Positions 49,807-60,840 of a DNA stretch of 64,000 bases are shown here, one piece after another. The notes beneath the pieces are model-generated. The model did no database searches, was not told where the DNA came from, and saw only the letters and a list, made by a program, of their open reading frames with translations. Position 1 is the first letter of the stretch, and each line of letters starts with the position of its first letter. The stretch is taken from positions 124,001 to 188,000 of the forward strand of contig NZ_JAHYSR010000001.1 of the NCBI RefSeq assembly GCF_019431455.1, written 5' to 3'. Source of the stretch: Paracoccus bogoriensis (lineage in GTDB: Bacteria > Pseudomonadota > Alphaproteobacteria > Rhodobacterales > Rhodobacteraceae). Position numbers and translations under genes: made by a program.

Positions 49807-50261
49807 TCAGCCCAAGGGGCCGGGGCGGCGTTCTTCGGACAGCATGACATTCGCCTCGACCTGGCCGATGCCGGGCAGGGTCATGATGCGCCGCCGCAGG
49901 ATGCGTTCGAAATCGCTGATGTCGCGGGCGGTGATGCGCAGGCGATAGTCGAACTGCCCCAGCACATGCTGGACCAGCTGCACCTCGGGGATGGCGGTCA
50001 CGGCGCGCTCGAAATCCTCAAGGCTGGTGCGGCCCTTCGCCGCCAGCTTGATGCCCAGAAACACCGTGACCCCGAAGCCAAGCGCCGCCGGGTCCAGAAC
50101 CACGCGCCGCCCGGCGATCACGCCCTGATCGGTGAGCCGCCTGACGCGCCGCCAGGCCGCAGGTTGTCCGATGCCCACCGCGCGGCCAAGATCGGCGGCG
50201 CTACGGGTCGCATCTTCGGCCAGAAGGCGCAGCAGCGCCAGATCGGTGGCGTCAAGATCGG

Positions 50262-50265
<4 letters not shown>
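49807..50265 (-). CDS. Lrp/AsnC family regulator, second of a pair
   Basis: A 152-residue regulator: N-terminal winged HTH (LLRLLAEDATRSAADLGRAVGIGQPAAWRRVRRLTDQGVI) and a C-terminal RAM domain (LGQFDYRLRITARDISDFERILRRRIMTLPGIGQVEANVML). The start is a GTG sharing GTGA with the stop of the other Lrp gene, so the two are coupled and may form a heteromeric regulator. Ligand unknown, likely an amino acid. Confidence 0.9.
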
Positions 50266-51867
<1,602 letters not shown>

Positions 51868-51887
51868 GCCCTTGCCGGCCGACACGG

Positions 51888-51913
51888 ATGCCGGGGTCAA
51901 CGCCCCGGCATTC
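51888..51913 (+). terminator. Terminator after ilvC
   Basis: ATGCCGGGG (51888-51896), loop TCAACG, CCCCGGCAT (51903-51911), then TCT. Between ilvC and the convergent Crp/Fnr gene. Confidence 0.75.
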
Positions 51914-51934
51914 TGCGTTCCCGTAACGGCCCGT

Positions 51935-52648
51935 TCAAGGCCCGTCGGTCGGGGCGCGTAAGCGTTGCAGGCGCTTTCGGTCCAGCACCGTGATGCTGCC
52001 GCGCGTCAGTCGCAGAATACCCTCGTCTCGCAATTGCGCCAGGGTGCGGTTCACCGTCTGGCGCGAGCAACCGGTGAAGGCGGCCAGGTCGGTCTGGCTG
52101 ATGTCGGTGCGCGGCGCGTCGGGCGTGGTGAGAAGCAGGATATGTCTGCGGATGCGATCTTCGGACGAGCAGAACAGCGCCGTCAGATGCAGCATGTTGT
52201 CACGGCTGAGTCGCGCGTGCAGCAAGCCCGAAAGGTTCTCCAACAGCCGTTCTGCCGGGACATGCGCGCGCAGCAGGGCCTTGTCGAAGCGCGCCAGGGT
52301 GGAGCCTGCCCGCACCGTCGCGCTGGCCACGCAGGGACGGCGGCTGAGCAGCTCGACCTCGCCCACGACCTCGCCGGCCTGGGACAGATGGGCCAGAAGG
52401 CAGTTCCCGCTTTCGTCCATCACCGTAATCTCGACCGCGCCGCCGATGACCAGATAGGCGTGATCCAGCCCGTCGCCCTGGGTGATGATCTTCTGCGGCC
52501 GTGTGTGGCGCGTGATCCTGCAGCGCGACAAGAAGCTGTGCATCGTCGGAACGTCGATCCCCGCCAGCAGGGCGGCGGGATGATGGCTCATGATTCGCAC
52601 CAGGCTGGCCGCAAGATGCGTCCCTGGCCCCGTCGCGCCCACCGACAT
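51935..52648 (-). CDS. Crp/Fnr family transcription regulator
   Basis: A 237-residue regulator with a cyclic-nucleotide-type beta-roll (about 35-145: KIITQGDGLDHAYLVIGGAVEI, GEVVGEVELLSRRPCVASATV) and a C-terminal winged HTH (ISQTDLAAFTGCSRQTVNRTLAQLRDEGIL). The roll lacks the N-terminal cysteine cluster of Fnr, so it is not an oxygen sensor of that kind. Start uncertain: 52648 or MSHHPAALL at 52591. Upstream, a 20-base palindrome at 52870 lies in the 260-base gap to alkB. Confidence 0.86.
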   Translation of the reverse strand: MSVGATGPGTHLAASLVRIMSHHPAALLAGIDVPTMHSFLSRCRITRHTRPQKIITQGDGLDHAYLVIGGAVEITVMDESGNCLLAHLSQAGEVVGEVELLSRRPCVASATVRAGSTLARFDKALLRAHVPAERLLENLSGLLHARLSRDNMLHLTALFCSSEDRIRRHILLLTTPDAPRTDISQTDLAAFTGCSRQTVNRTLAQLRDEGILRLTRGSITVLDRKRLQRLRAPTDGP

Positions 52649-52869
52649 CGTCGAGTCAGAGCCGTTCCGTTCTGCTGTGGTCGTGCGCACAAGGCTCTCC
52701 GCACCAGATACCCGCAAGCTGCCTTGTGCGTCAGTAGAGAGCCAGCATGATGTTCGATGCAAGGGTGAAGTGCGTAAGATCGGCGCAATCAAGGCGCAAA
52801 AAAGAAACTCTTCAAAACCAAAGCAGCGCCATTGATTGCAACCCGTACATAGCAGGTTTTGCAGGTCGG

Positions 52870-52889
52870 AATGTCGTCTTGACGACATT
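52870..52889. promoter_or_regulatory. 20-base near-continuous palindrome upstream of the Crp/Fnr gene
   Basis: AATGTCGTC (52870-52878) and GACGACATT (52881-52889) flank only TT. The 2-base centre is too short for a hairpin loop, so a site for a dimeric DNA-binding protein is more likely than a terminator. It lies 20 bases past the alkB stop and about 220 bases before the regulator start; a related CTGTCGTC stretch follows at about 52902. Confidence 0.5.
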
Positions 52890-52908
52890 GATGGTCGATT
52901 TCCTGTCG

Positions 52909-54057
52909 TCACAAAGCATTGCGCGGCATGGGAAGCGCGCCGCTGTCATAGGGCGCCCAATCCTCGATCTCGGGATAGAAGCGCCTGCGCCATGCCCGCA
53001 CGCGGGGGTTCATCCGGCGCCGCCAGAGCGGCGGGACCATCGCAAGAAAATTCATCGCAGGATAGCCCATCGGCAGTTGCGGGGCTTCGTCCTGGGAATA
53101 GGTCTGGAGCAGCGGAAAACGGCGGTCGGGCTTGTAGTGGTGATCCGAGTGACGTTGCAGGTTGATCAGCAGCCAGTTTGTCGCGGTATGGCTGGCATTC
53201 CAGCTGTGGCGGGGGCGCACGGGCTCGTAGCGACCCTCGCCCAGATACTTGCGGGTCAGGCCGTAATGCTCGACGTAGTTGGTCAGTTCAAGCTGCCAGA
53301 CCGCGATGAAGGCCTGAAAGGCGAACAATCCCAGCCCCGCCCAGCCCCCAAGCGCCAGCGCAAGCGCCAGCATCGCCGCCTGCAACGCCGCGTAGCGCCA
53401 GAACGGGTTGCGCCGGTCCCACCGGCTGCGCCCCGAGCGCGCCAGCAAACGCGTCTCGGCCGCCCATGCGCTGCGCGGCCCCTGCGTCAATACCCGCCAG
53501 AAAAAGCCGTAGAACCCTTCGTTGTAGCGTGCCGAGACCGCGTCACGGGGGGTCGAGACCCAGGAATGATGGACCAGCAGATGTTCCGTGCGGAAATGCG
53601 AATACAGGACTGTGGCCAGCAGCAGGTCGCCCAGCCAGCGTTCCAGCGGCGTTTTCTGGTGCAGCAGTTCATGCGCATAGACGATGCCGATGCTGCCCGA
53701 CAGAACGCCGATTCCGAAGAACAGGCCCAGCTTTTCGCCTGCTGACAGGTGGCCGGTCGTCTGGACATACCAGATCGAACCGAAGATCGCGGCGAATTGC
53801 AGCGGGAACCAGATGATGGTGATGGCACGGTGCCAGAAAAGGCGGTCGGTCGTGGTCTCGGGGTCGGGGTTTACCTCGTTCAGGCCCAGAATGCCGTCCA
53901 GCGCGGTCGTCACATACCAGGCATAACCCGGCAGCAGCAGCCACCACAGCCCGCCCTGCGTCGCGGCGACGACGACAAGCGGGATCATCACGATCGACAG
54001 CCAGAAGGGCGCGGCGGCGGGCAGGCGGCCCGGGCGGGGGGACGGGCTTGCGGTCAT
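52909..54057 (-). CDS. alkB: Alkane 1-monooxygenase
   Basis: A 382-residue membrane di-iron hydroxylase of alkane degradation. All histidine boxes are present: HELLH (H129, H133), EHLLVHH (H159, H163, H164) and LQRHSDHH (300-307), plus NYVEHYGL (260-267). Four to six membrane spans at about 20-45, 78-100, 110-130 and 225-255. No rubredoxin or rubredoxin reductase gene is next to it, and the Crp/Fnr gene downstream may regulate it. Chain length range cannot be told. Confidence 0.93.
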   Translation of the reverse strand: MTASPSPRPGRLPAAAPFWLSIVMIPLVVVAATQGGLWWLLLPGYAWYVTTALDGILGLNEVNPDPETTTDRLFWHRAITIIWFPLQFAAIFGSIWYVQTTGHLSAGEKLGLFFGIGVLSGSIGIVYAHELLHQKTPLERWLGDLLLATVLYSHFRTEHLLVHHSWVSTPRDAVSARYNEGFYGFFWRVLTQGPRSAWAAETRLLARSGRSRWDRRNPFWRYAALQAAMLALALALGGWAGLGLFAFQAFIAVWQLELTNYVEHYGLTRKYLGEGRYEPVRPRHSWNASHTATNWLLINLQRHSDHHYKPDRRFPLLQTYSQDEAPQLPMGYPAMNFLAMVPPLWRRRMNPRVRAWRRRFYPEIEDWAPYDSGALPMPRNAL

Positions 54058-54092
54058 CGGATCACCCGTGATGGGTTTCGGCCGTTCCGATT

Positions 54093-55118
54093 CTAACCTT
54101 GGATCGCGTCAAGCGCCATATCCCAGACCTTTCGCATCAGGCCGGGCAGCGCCGCGCGGTCGATCTGTCGCAGAGGCACCAGTTCTCCGCGCGTGGGGCT
54201 GCCGGTCAACTCGCCCAGATGGACGGTCAGATCCAGCGCGAAATGGGTAAAGACATGCCGCACCCTGCCCAGATCGCGCCATTGCGCCGGGCCGGGCGGC
54301 GGCAGGTCGCGCCCGTCCCACCCGGCCGAGGGGAAGGCCAGAGTCCCGCCCAGAAGTCCTTTGGCGGGGCGACGCTCCAGCACCACCGAATCGCCCTGCC
54401 GCGCGACCCAGACCAGGCCTGTCCGCTCGGGCTTGGGCGCCTTGGCGGCCTTGCGTGGCAATTCGGCCGCGATCCCCTGCGCGCGGGCGTCGCAGACGGC
54501 CAGCAGGGGGCAGATCCCGCAGGCCGGGCTGCGCGGCGTGCAGATCGTCGCGCCCAGATCCATCATCGCCTGCGCGTAATCGCCGGGGCGTTCCTGCGGG
54601 GTCAGGGTCGCGGCCAAGGCGGTCAGGTGCGCCTTCGCCTCGGGCAGGGGCTGCTGGACGGCGAAAAGCCGGGCCACCACGCGTTCGACGTTGCCGTCCA
54701 CGACCGTCTCGGGGTGCTGATAGGCGATGGCGGCGATCGCGGCCGAGGTATAGGCGCCGATGCCGGGCAGGGCCTGCAGCCCTTCGCGGGTGGTCGGAAA
54801 GCCGCCCGCTGCCGCCACCTGCCGCGCGCAGGCCAGCAGGTTGCGTGCCCTTGCGTAATAGCCAAGCCCCGCCCATTCGGCCATGACCGCCGCATCATCC
54901 GCCGCCGCCAGGGCCTGCACATCCGGCCAGAGCGCGATGAAGCGACGGAAATAGTCGCGCACCGCCGCCACCGTCGTCTGTTGCAGCATCACCTCGGACA
55001 GCCAGACGGGATAGGGGTCGGTCGGGCCGCCTCCGGGTGGCTGGCGCCAGGGCAGGACGCGGGCATGGCGGTCATACCAGGCCAGCAGGTCCGGGGCGAT
55101 CACCTTGCTGTCACGCAA
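54093..55118 (-). CDS. mutY: A/G-specific adenine glycosylase
   Basis: A 341-residue repair enzyme that removes adenine paired with 8-oxoguanine. SEVMLQQTTVAAVRDYF and the HhH LQALPGIGAYTSAAIAAIAY with VVDGNVERV (catalytic Asp) are MutY marks; the iron-sulfur cysteines fit C-x6-C-x2-C-x5-C in CTPRSPACGICPLLAVC; the C-terminal NUDIX-like domain recognises oxoG. The start is a TTG at 55118 (AAGG upstream) or a GTG six codons on. Divergent from the DUF721 gene. Confidence 0.95.
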   Translation of the reverse strand: MRDSKVIAPDLLAWYDRHARVLPWRQPPGGGPTDPYPVWLSEVMLQQTTVAAVRDYFRRFIALWPDVQALAAADDAAVMAEWAGLGYYARARNLLACARQVAAAGGFPTTREGLQALPGIGAYTSAAIAAIAYQHPETVVDGNVERVVARLFAVQQPLPEAKAHLTALAATLTPQERPGDYAQAMMDLGATICTPRSPACGICPLLAVCDARAQGIAAELPRKAAKAPKPERTGLVWVARQGDSVVLERRPAKGLLGGTLAFPSAGWDGRDLPPPGPAQWRDLGRVRHVFTHFALDLTVHLGELTGSPTRGELVPLRQIDRAALPGLMRKVWDMALDAIQG

Positions 55119-55203
55119 TTATGTGGCCTTGGGGCATAGGGCGCGCTTTCATCCGAGCGACGGGCTGGCTAAGTTCGGCCTTGTGATAGCAGCCAAGGCA
55201 ACG

Positions 55204-55746
55204 ATGTCCCAGACCCCGCCTGATCCGACCCGACCGACAGGGCGTCGCGGCAAGGGCTTTCGCCCTGCGGCCAGCCTGCTGGCCGCGCGGGTGCAGAAGG
55301 CGGCCGAAAAGCGCGGTTTCGCCGTGTCGCGCTTGTTGACTCATTGGCCCGAAATCGTGGGTGCCGATCTGGCCGCCGTGACGCGACCCGTCCGTATCAG
55401 CCATGGGCGCGGGGCCTTCGGCGCGACGCTGACGCTGCTGACCACGGGCCCCATGGCGCCCATGGTCGAGATGCGCCTGCCCGAGCTGCGCGACAAGGTG
55501 AATGCCTGTTATGGCTATAATGCGGTCCAGCGCGTGACGCTGACCCAGACCGCCGCGCAGGGCTTTGCCGAGGGTCAGGCCAGCTTTGCCCACCGCCCCA
55601 GGCCCGCGCCTCCGCCCGATCCTGCAATGCGGGAAAAGGCTGCCGAAATCGCCGCCCAATTCACCGATCCGACCCTTGCCGAGGCGATGGCGCGGCTGGC
55701 GCTGAATGTCTCGATCCGCAACCAGACCAAGACCCTGAAAGGATAA
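55204..55746 (+). CDS. DUF721 (DciA-like) protein
   Basis: A 180-residue protein with the DUF721 core: WPEIVGADLAAVTRPVRI, LTLLTTGPMAPMVEMRLPELRDKVNACYG and IQRVTL-like VQRVTLTQT. The family includes DciA, the ancestral loader of the replicative helicase, though alphaproteobacterial members with this form are mostly unstudied. A Pro/Arg-rich start. The ATG at 55204 has AAGG before it. The DsbA-like gene follows 3 bases after the stop. Confidence 0.82.
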   Translation: MSQTPPDPTRPTGRRGKGFRPAASLLAARVQKAAEKRGFAVSRLLTHWPEIVGADLAAVTRPVRISHGRGAFGATLTLLTTGPMAPMVEMRLPELRDKVNACYGYNAVQRVTLTQTAAQGFAEGQASFAHRPRPAPPPDPAMREKAAEIAAQFTDPTLAEAMARLALNVSIRNQTKTLKG

Positions 55747-55749
55747 TCC

Positions 55750-56388
55750 ATGTTCCTTCGTCATCTTGTGGCCCCTGCGGCCACCGCTATTACACTGGCC
55801 CTTGCCGCCCCCGCCCTGGCCCAGGATGCCCAGCCCGAGACCCTGCCCGACATCGTGCTTGGCGCCGAGGACGCGCCGTTGACCGTGATCGAATATGCCA
55901 GCTTCACCTGCGGGCATTGCGCGAATTTCCACAACAATGTCTTTCCCGAACTGAAGGCCGAGTTCATCGACACCGGCCAGGTCCGCTTCGTGCAGCGCGA
56001 TGTCTATTTCGACCAGGTCGGCCTCTGGGCGGGCATTCTGGCGCGCTGCGGCGGCGATGACCGCTATTACGCGATTTCGCACTTGCTGTTTCAGGATCAG
56101 GCGTCGTGGGCGCAGGGCGGCTCGGGCGACGAGATCGCGGCCGGCCTGCGCCGCATCGGCCTCAAGGCCGGTCTAAGCGACGAACAGATGACCGCCTGCT
56201 GGGAGGATACTGCCAAGGTCGAGCAGCTTGTCGCGACCTTCCAGGCCAATGCCACAGCAGACGGGATCGAGGCGACGCCGACCTTCATCATCGGCGGCGA
56301 GAAGGTGCCGAACCAGTCCTGGGACAGTATGCGATCGCTGATCCTGGCCAAGCTGGACGAGGCAGCCAAAGAAGCGTCCGCCGAATGA
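55750..56388 (+). CDS. DsbA-family thiol oxidoreductase, periplasmic
   Basis: A 212-residue exported protein. The signal peptide (ATAITLALAAPALAQ) is followed by a thioredoxin domain with Thioredoxin_4 layout: active site C54-GH-C57 in ASFTCGHCANF, cis-Pro in EATPTFIIGG. Two more cysteines (ARCGG and TACWE) lie in the helical insert and may form a second disulfide. AAAGGA lies in the end of the upstream gene. It overlaps the CoA-transferase gene by 4 bases (ATGA). Confidence 0.9.
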   Translation: MFLRHLVAPAATAITLALAAPALAQDAQPETLPDIVLGAEDAPLTVIEYASFTCGHCANFHNNVFPELKAEFIDTGQVRFVQRDVYFDQVGLWAGILARCGGDDRYYAISHLLFQDQASWAQGGSGDEIAAGLRRIGLKAGLSDEQMTACWEDTAKVEQLVATFQANATADGIEATPTFIIGGEKVPNQSWDSMRSLILAKLDEAAKEASAE

Positions 56389-57512
56389 CGCCCCTGGCCG
56401 GTATCCGCGTCGTCGAACTGGCGCGGATCCTCGCCGGGCCTTGGGCCGGTCAGATTCTGGCCGATCTGGGGGCCGAGGTGATCAAGGTGGAAGCCCCCGA
56501 AGGCGACGATACGCGCCGTTGGGGGCCGCCTTTCATCGACCACAAGGGGCAGCGCAGCGCGGCCTATTTCCATGCCGCGAACCGGGGCAAGGCCTCGGTC
56601 GTCGCCGATTTCCGCAGGCCAGAGGGGCAGGCCCGCGTCCGCGAACTGGTGCGCGATGCCGATGTGGTGATCGAGAATTTCAAGGTCGGGGGGCTGTCGA
56701 AATACGGGCTTGATTACGCCGCCTTGTCGGCGCTGAACCCCCGCCTAATCTATTGCAGCGTAACCGGCTTCGGCCAGACAGGCCCCTATGCGCACCGGCC
56801 GGGCTACGACTACATCATCCAGGGCATGTCCGGCCTGATGAGTGTAACGGGCGATCCTTCGAGCCCGCCGCAAAAGGTCGGCGTGGCCGTCACCGACCTG
56901 TTCACGGGCGTCTATGCGGCGACGGGCATCCTGGCGGCGCTGCACCAGCGGGGGCGGACCGGGCGCGGGCAGCATATCGACATGGCGCTGATGGATGTGG
57001 CGGTCTCGGTCATGGCCAATCAGGCGATGAACTATCTGGCCAGCGGCAAGCCTCCGACCCGGATGGGCAACGCGCATCCCAACCTTGTGCCCTATGCGGT
57101 CTTTGACTGCGCGGATGGCTGGATCATCATTACGACCGGCAATGATGCGCAGTTCCGCAGGCTCTGCGCCGTTCTGAACCTGCCTGCACTGGCCGAGGCG
57201 CCCGATTACGCGACCAATGCGCAACGCATCACCCACCGCCAGACGCTGACAGCCAGCCTGAACGCCGTCACACGGGGCTGGCGGCGCGACGATCTGCTGG
57301 CCGCGCTGGAGGCCCAGGGCATTCCCGCCGGGCCGATCAACGACATGGCCGATGTCTTCGCCGATCCGCAGGTGATCGCGCGCGGCCTCAGGATCGACCC
57401 CGAAGGCGTGCCGGGCGTCCGCCTGCCGATCACCTTTTCCGACGCGGTGCTGAGTCTGGACCGCGCATCTCCCGCCCTGGGTCAGGACGACCCGGACAGT
57501 GCGAGCGATTGA
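56385..57512 (+). CDS. CaiB/BaiF family CoA transferase
   Basis: A 375-residue family III CoA transferase. Conserved marks: RVVELARILAGPWAGQILADLGAEVIKVE, the catalytic aspartate region in HIDMALMDVAVSVMANQ, and RMGNAHPNLVPY. It would move CoA between carboxylic acids; the substrate pair cannot be told. It starts in the stop of the DsbA-like gene, although the functions seem unrelated. Confidence 0.9.
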   Translation: MTPLAGIRVVELARILAGPWAGQILADLGAEVIKVEAPEGDDTRRWGPPFIDHKGQRSAAYFHAANRGKASVVADFRRPEGQARVRELVRDADVVIENFKVGGLSKYGLDYAALSALNPRLIYCSVTGFGQTGPYAHRPGYDYIIQGMSGLMSVTGDPSSPPQKVGVAVTDLFTGVYAATGILAALHQRGRTGRGQHIDMALMDVAVSVMANQAMNYLASGKPPTRMGNAHPNLVPYAVFDCADGWIIITTGNDAQFRRLCAVLNLPALAEAPDYATNAQRITHRQTLTASLNAVTRGWRRDDLLAALEAQGIPAGPINDMADVFADPQVIARGLRIDPEGVPGVRLPITFSDAVLSLDRASPALGQDDPDSASD

Positions 57513-57579
57513 TTTCGCCCGATTTCCGGTCCACCCTGCGCCTGCGGCGGGATGCCGCGGGTAAATGGGGCAGACCATC

Positions 57580-58023
57580 ATGTTCACGGAATTCCGCACC
57601 TTCATCGCGCGCGGCAACGTCGTCGATCTGGCCGTCGGCATCATCATCGGGGCGGCCTTTACCGCCATCGTCAATTCACTCGTGGGCGACCTGATCAACC
57701 CGGTTCTGGGGCTGCTGACAGGCGGAATCGACTTCAGCAATCAGTATGTCGTCCTGTCGGGCAACGTCCCCGATGGCGCCAGCCTGGAAGCTGCGCGCAA
57801 TTCCGGCGCGGCGGTCCTTGCCTATGGCGCCTTCCTGATGGCGGTGCTGAATTTCCTGATCATTGCCTGGGCTGTGTTCCTGCTGGTCAAGGTGGTGAAT
57901 CGCGTCCAGTCAGCTGCCATCAGGAAAAAGGAAGCATCCGCGCCCGCCCCCGCCGGTCCCAGCCAGGAGGAACTGCTTGCCCAGATTCGCGACCTGCTGG
58001 CTGATCGCGCCACCCGCATCTGA
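57580..58023 (+). CDS. mscL: Large-conductance mechanosensitive channel
   Basis: A 147-residue channel (152 if the ATG at 57565 is used) that opens on osmotic down-shock. [37 protein letters not shown] is the classic first transmembrane part (pore helix), the second span is [24 protein letters not shown], and the C-terminal helix [13 protein letters not shown] closes the bundle. The periplasmic loop has [24 protein letters not shown] at 57580 matches the family start better. Confidence 0.93.
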   Translation: MFTEFRTFIARGNVVDLAVGIIIGAAFTAIVNSLVGDLINPVLGLLTGGIDFSNQYVVLSGNVPDGASLEAARNSGAAVLAYGAFLMAVLNFLIIAWAVFLLVKVVNRVQSAAIRKKEASAPAPAGPSQEELLAQIRDLLADRATRI

Positions 58024-58033
58024 CCGCGCGACC

Positions 58034-58067
58034 GCGCCGGGGCCGGCCGGCGTGCCGGCCCCGGCGC
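58034..58067. terminator. 14-bp perfect stem between mscL and ald
   Basis: GCGCCGGGGCCGGC (58034-58047) pairs fully with GCCGGCCCCGGCGC (58054-58067), loop CGGCGT, between convergent genes. No T tract, but one of the most stable hairpins of the window. Confidence 0.6.
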
Positions 58068-58079
58068 CTGCGCCCGGCG

Positions 58080-59198
58080 CTACAGTCCCAGCAGCGCCTC
58101 GGGCGTGACGGCCTCGATGCCAAGCGCCTCGCCCACCGGGATCGAGGTCAGCTGACCTTCATGGGTTGACAGGCCCGCGCGCAGATACGGGTCGTCCGTC
58201 ACCGCCTGCCGCCAGCCCTTGTCGGCCAAGGCCAGCAGATGCGGCATCGTGACATTGCCAAGCGCCTGAGTCGAGGTGCGGGCCACCGCGCCCGGCATGT
58301 TCGCCACGCAGTAATGGATGATGCCGTCCACGTCGTAGATCGGATCCTGATGCGTGGTCGCGCGCGAGGTCTCGAAACATCCGCCCTGGTCGATGGCCAC
58401 ATCCACCAGAACCGCGCCCTGCGGCATGGTGGATAGCTGTTCTCGGCTGATCAGCTTCGGTGCGGCGGCACCGGGAATCAGCACCGCGCCGATGACCAGG
58501 TCGGCGGTGCGGATCGCCTCGGCCGTGGCGGCGGCGCTGGCGAATTGTGTCGTCAGCCGGCCCATGAACACATCGTCCAGATAGGACAGGCGCGGCACGG
58601 ACCGGTCCATGACCGTCACATTCGCCCCCATCCCGACCGCGACCCGCGCCGCTGCCGCGCCCACGACGCCACCGCCGATGATAACCACATTGGCCGGCCG
58701 CACGCCCGGCACCCCGCCCAGAAGAAAGCCGCGCCCGCCATTGGCCTTTTGCAGCGCCCATGACCCGACCTGAGGCGCCAGACGGCCCGCCACCTCGGAC
58801 ATCGGCGCCAGCAGGGGCAGCCCCCCACGTGCATCGGTCACGGTCTCATAGGCGATCGCGGTGACGCCGCTTTTCAGCAGGTCGCGGGTCTGCGGCTCGT
58901 CAGGGGCCAGATGCAGATAGGTGAACAGGATCTGACCCTTCCGCAGCATCGCCCGCTCGACCGCCTGCGGTTCCTTGACCTTGATGACCAGATCCGCCTC
59001 GGCAAAGACGGTCGCCGCATCGGGCGCGATCTGCGCGCCTGCCCTGGTGTAATCCTCATCCTCGAAGCCCGCGCCCAGCCCCGCGCCGGTCTCGACCAGC
59101 ACCTGATGGCCACGCGCCACGGCCTCGGCGGCGGCGGCGGGGGTCAGGCCCACACGGAATTCCTGCGGCTTGATTTCCTTTGGACAGCCGATCTTCAT
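58080..59198 (-). CDS. ald: Alanine dehydrogenase
   Basis: A 372-residue NAD enzyme that converts alanine to pyruvate and ammonia. [20 protein letters not shown], the VKVKEPQ-like [11 protein letters not shown], and the NAD loop [28 protein letters not shown] are typical, followed by [19 protein letters not shown] and [15 protein letters not shown]. Divergent from an Lrp-type gene 130 bases away, the usual pairing of ald with its activator. Confidence 0.96.
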   Translation of the reverse strand: MKIGCPKEIKPQEFRVGLTPAAAAEAVARGHQVLVETGAGLGAGFEDEDYTRAGAQIAPDAATVFAEADLVIKVKEPQAVERAMLRKGQILFTYLHLAPDEPQTRDLLKSGVTAIAYETVTDARGGLPLLAPMSEVAGRLAPQVGSWALQKANGGRGFLLGGVPGVRPANVVIIGGGVVGAAAARVAVGMGANVTVMDRSVPRLSYLDDVFMGRLTTQFASAAATAEAIRTADLVIGAVLIPGAAAPKLISREQLSTMPQGAVLVDVAIDQGGCFETSRATTHQDPIYDVDGIIHYCVANMPGAVARTSTQALGNVTMPHLLALADKGWRQAVTDDPYLRAGLSTHEGQLTSIPVGEALGIEAVTPEALLGL

Positions 59199-59328
59199 GA
59201 TGTTTTCTCCCCGTTTTCGTCATGGTGCCAGCATGGACGCGCAATGTGCTGCGAAGATGCGCCGCGTCGCGCCAAGGCCGTGCAAGATCCTTCTGGCAAA
59301 GCGCCGGTTGATTGAAGATAATGCGCCC

Positions 59329-59790
59329 ATGGCTGAACTGGACGCAATAGACCGCCGAATCCTGTCGCTGCTTCAGAAAGAGGGGCGAATCAGCAATGCC
59401 GAATTGGCGCTGCGGGTGCATCTGTCGCCCTCGGCTTGCCACCGCCGGGTGCAGCGGCTGGAGGAATCGGGCGTGATCTCGGCCTATGTGGCGCTGCTGG
59501 ATGCCCGCGCCCTGCGCCGACAGACGACCGTTTTCGTGGAAATCACCCTGTCGGGCCAGGCCGACGAGGTGCTGGAGGCGTTCGAGCGCGGCGTTGCCCA
59601 GATCCCCGATGTGCTGGAATGTCACCTGATGGCGGGAACGGCGGATTATCTGCTCAAGATCGTGGTCGAGGATACCGATGACTTCGCGCGCATCCATCGC
59701 CAGCACTTGGCCCGCCTGCCGGGCGTGGCGCAGATGCATTCCAGCTTTGCGCTGCGGACGGTTTTTCGCACGACCGCGATTCCCGTCTGA
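59329..59790 (+). CDS. Lrp/AsnC family regulator, likely regulator of ald
   Basis: A 153-residue regulator: HTH in ILSLLQKEGRISNAELALRVHLSPSACHRRVQRLEESGVI and RAM domain in LSGQADEVLEAF, VLECHLMAGTADYLLKIVVEDTDDF. The start MAELDAIDRRIL is standard; the upstream frame is not coding. By position it resembles AldR/AlaR-type activators that respond to alanine. Confidence 0.92.
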   Translation: MAELDAIDRRILSLLQKEGRISNAELALRVHLSPSACHRRVQRLEESGVISAYVALLDARALRRQTTVFVEITLSGQADEVLEAFERGVAQIPDVLECHLMAGTADYLLKIVVEDTDDFARIHRQHLARLPGVAQMHSSFALRTVFRTTAIPV

Positions 59791-59816
59791 GGTCGTCCGA
59801 CCGCTTGCAGACAAGA

Positions 59817-59851
59817 GAAAACCCCCGCGACACGGCGTCGCGGAGGTTTTC
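59817..59851. terminator. Bidirectional terminator between the Lrp gene and rpsU
   Basis: AAAACC-C-CCGCGAC (59818-59831), loop ACGGC, GTCGCGG-A-GGTTTT (59837-59850): a 13-bp stem with one C-A mismatch and A/T flanks on both strands. Confidence 0.85.
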
Positions 59852-59874
59852 GGATGACACGGGATCGCGCCGTC

Positions 59875-60081
59875 TTACAGTGCGCCTTCGCGCTGTGCCT
59901 TTTTACGGGCCAGCTTGCGGGCGCGGCGAACGGCCTCGGCCTTTTCACGGGCTTTCTTGACCGACGGCTTCTCGAAATGCTGCTTGAGCTTCATTTCGCG
60001 GAAGACACCTTCGCGCTGAAGTTTCTTCTTCAGGGCGCGAAGCGCCTGTTCGACGTTGTTGTCGCGAACATTGACCTGCAT
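59875..60081 (-). CDS. rpsU: 30S ribosomal protein S21
   Basis: A 68-residue, highly basic small-subunit protein: [19 protein letters not shown] and the Arg/Lys-rich tail are the S21 pattern in alphaproteobacteria. AGGAAGGTGG precedes the ATG. A lone gene with its own promoter region, divergent from COQ9. Confidence 0.97.
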   Translation of the reverse strand: MQVNVRDNNVEQALRALKKKLQREGVFREMKLKQHFEKPSVKKAREKAEAVRRARKLARKKAQREGAL

Positions 60082-60177
60082 GTGGTTGTCACCACCTTCC
60101 TAGGTTAGAGTTGATCGAATTGCAGGAAGCGCCCCGTTATCACCGGCGGGGCCAATTGTCCAGAGACGAGGCAGGCC

Positions 60178-60831
60178 ATGACACAGACCGACCGGGATGC
60201 GCTGATCGACGCGGCGCTGATCCATGTGCCCTTCGAGGGGATGAACCGCGAGGCCATAGCGGCAGGGGCGCGCGACATCGGCATGGATCCGGCGCTGATC
60301 GCGGTGCATCTGCCGCGCGGCGGCGCCGATCTGGCGGCGGCCTATCACCGGCGCGGCGACGATGCCCTTCGCCGCATCCTGTCGCAGACCCCGCCCGAAG
60401 GCCGGTTCCGCGACCGTGTGGCCCAGGCCGTGTGGCGGCGGCTGGAACTCTCGGACCCGGAACTGGTGCGCGCGGGCGCTTCGGTCCTGGCGCTGCCGCA
60501 GAACAGCGCGCTGGCCGCGCGTCTGGTCTGGGAAAGCGCCGACGTGATCTGGACCGGGCTGGGCGATCCTTCGGACGATCTGAACTGGTATTCCAAACGG
60601 GCGATCCTGTCGGGTGTGATTTCGGCCAGCGTGCTCTACTGGCTGGGCGACGAATCCGAAGGCCATGCCGAAACCCGCGCCTTTATCGACCGCCGGATCG
60701 ACGACGTGATGCGCCTCGAATCGGTCAAGGCGCAGATCCGCAAGCTGCCCGGCGCCGAGCGGCTGGCCAGGGCGGCCTTCGGCTGGGTGCGCGCGCCCCG
60801 GCCGCGCGCTTTGCCCGGCCATGGCCGCTGA
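60178..60831 (+). CDS. COQ9 family ubiquinone biosynthesis protein
   Basis: A 217-residue protein with a TetR-like fold used for lipid binding, needed for ubiquinone hydroxylation with COQ7. DALIDAALIHVPFEGMNREAIAAGARDIGMDP is the N-terminal part; LVWESADVIWTGLGDPSDDLNWYSKRAILSGVISASVLYWLGD is the diagnostic core. A quinone oxidoreductase gene starts 9 bases after its stop. Confidence 0.93.
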   Translation: MTQTDRDALIDAALIHVPFEGMNREAIAAGARDIGMDPALIAVHLPRGGADLAAAYHRRGDDALRRILSQTPPEGRFRDRVAQAVWRRLELSDPELVRAGASVLALPQNSALAARLVWESADVIWTGLGDPSDDLNWYSKRAILSGVISASVLYWLGDESEGHAETRAFIDRRIDDVMRLESVKAQIRKLPGAERLARAAFGWVRAPRPRALPGHGR

Positions 60832-60840
60832 GGGCCCGCG

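Noticed and set aside
51935..52912. 325-codon form of the Crp/Fnr protein starting at 52912
   Set aside because: The first 88 codons cross the palindrome and AT-rich gap and do not look coding.
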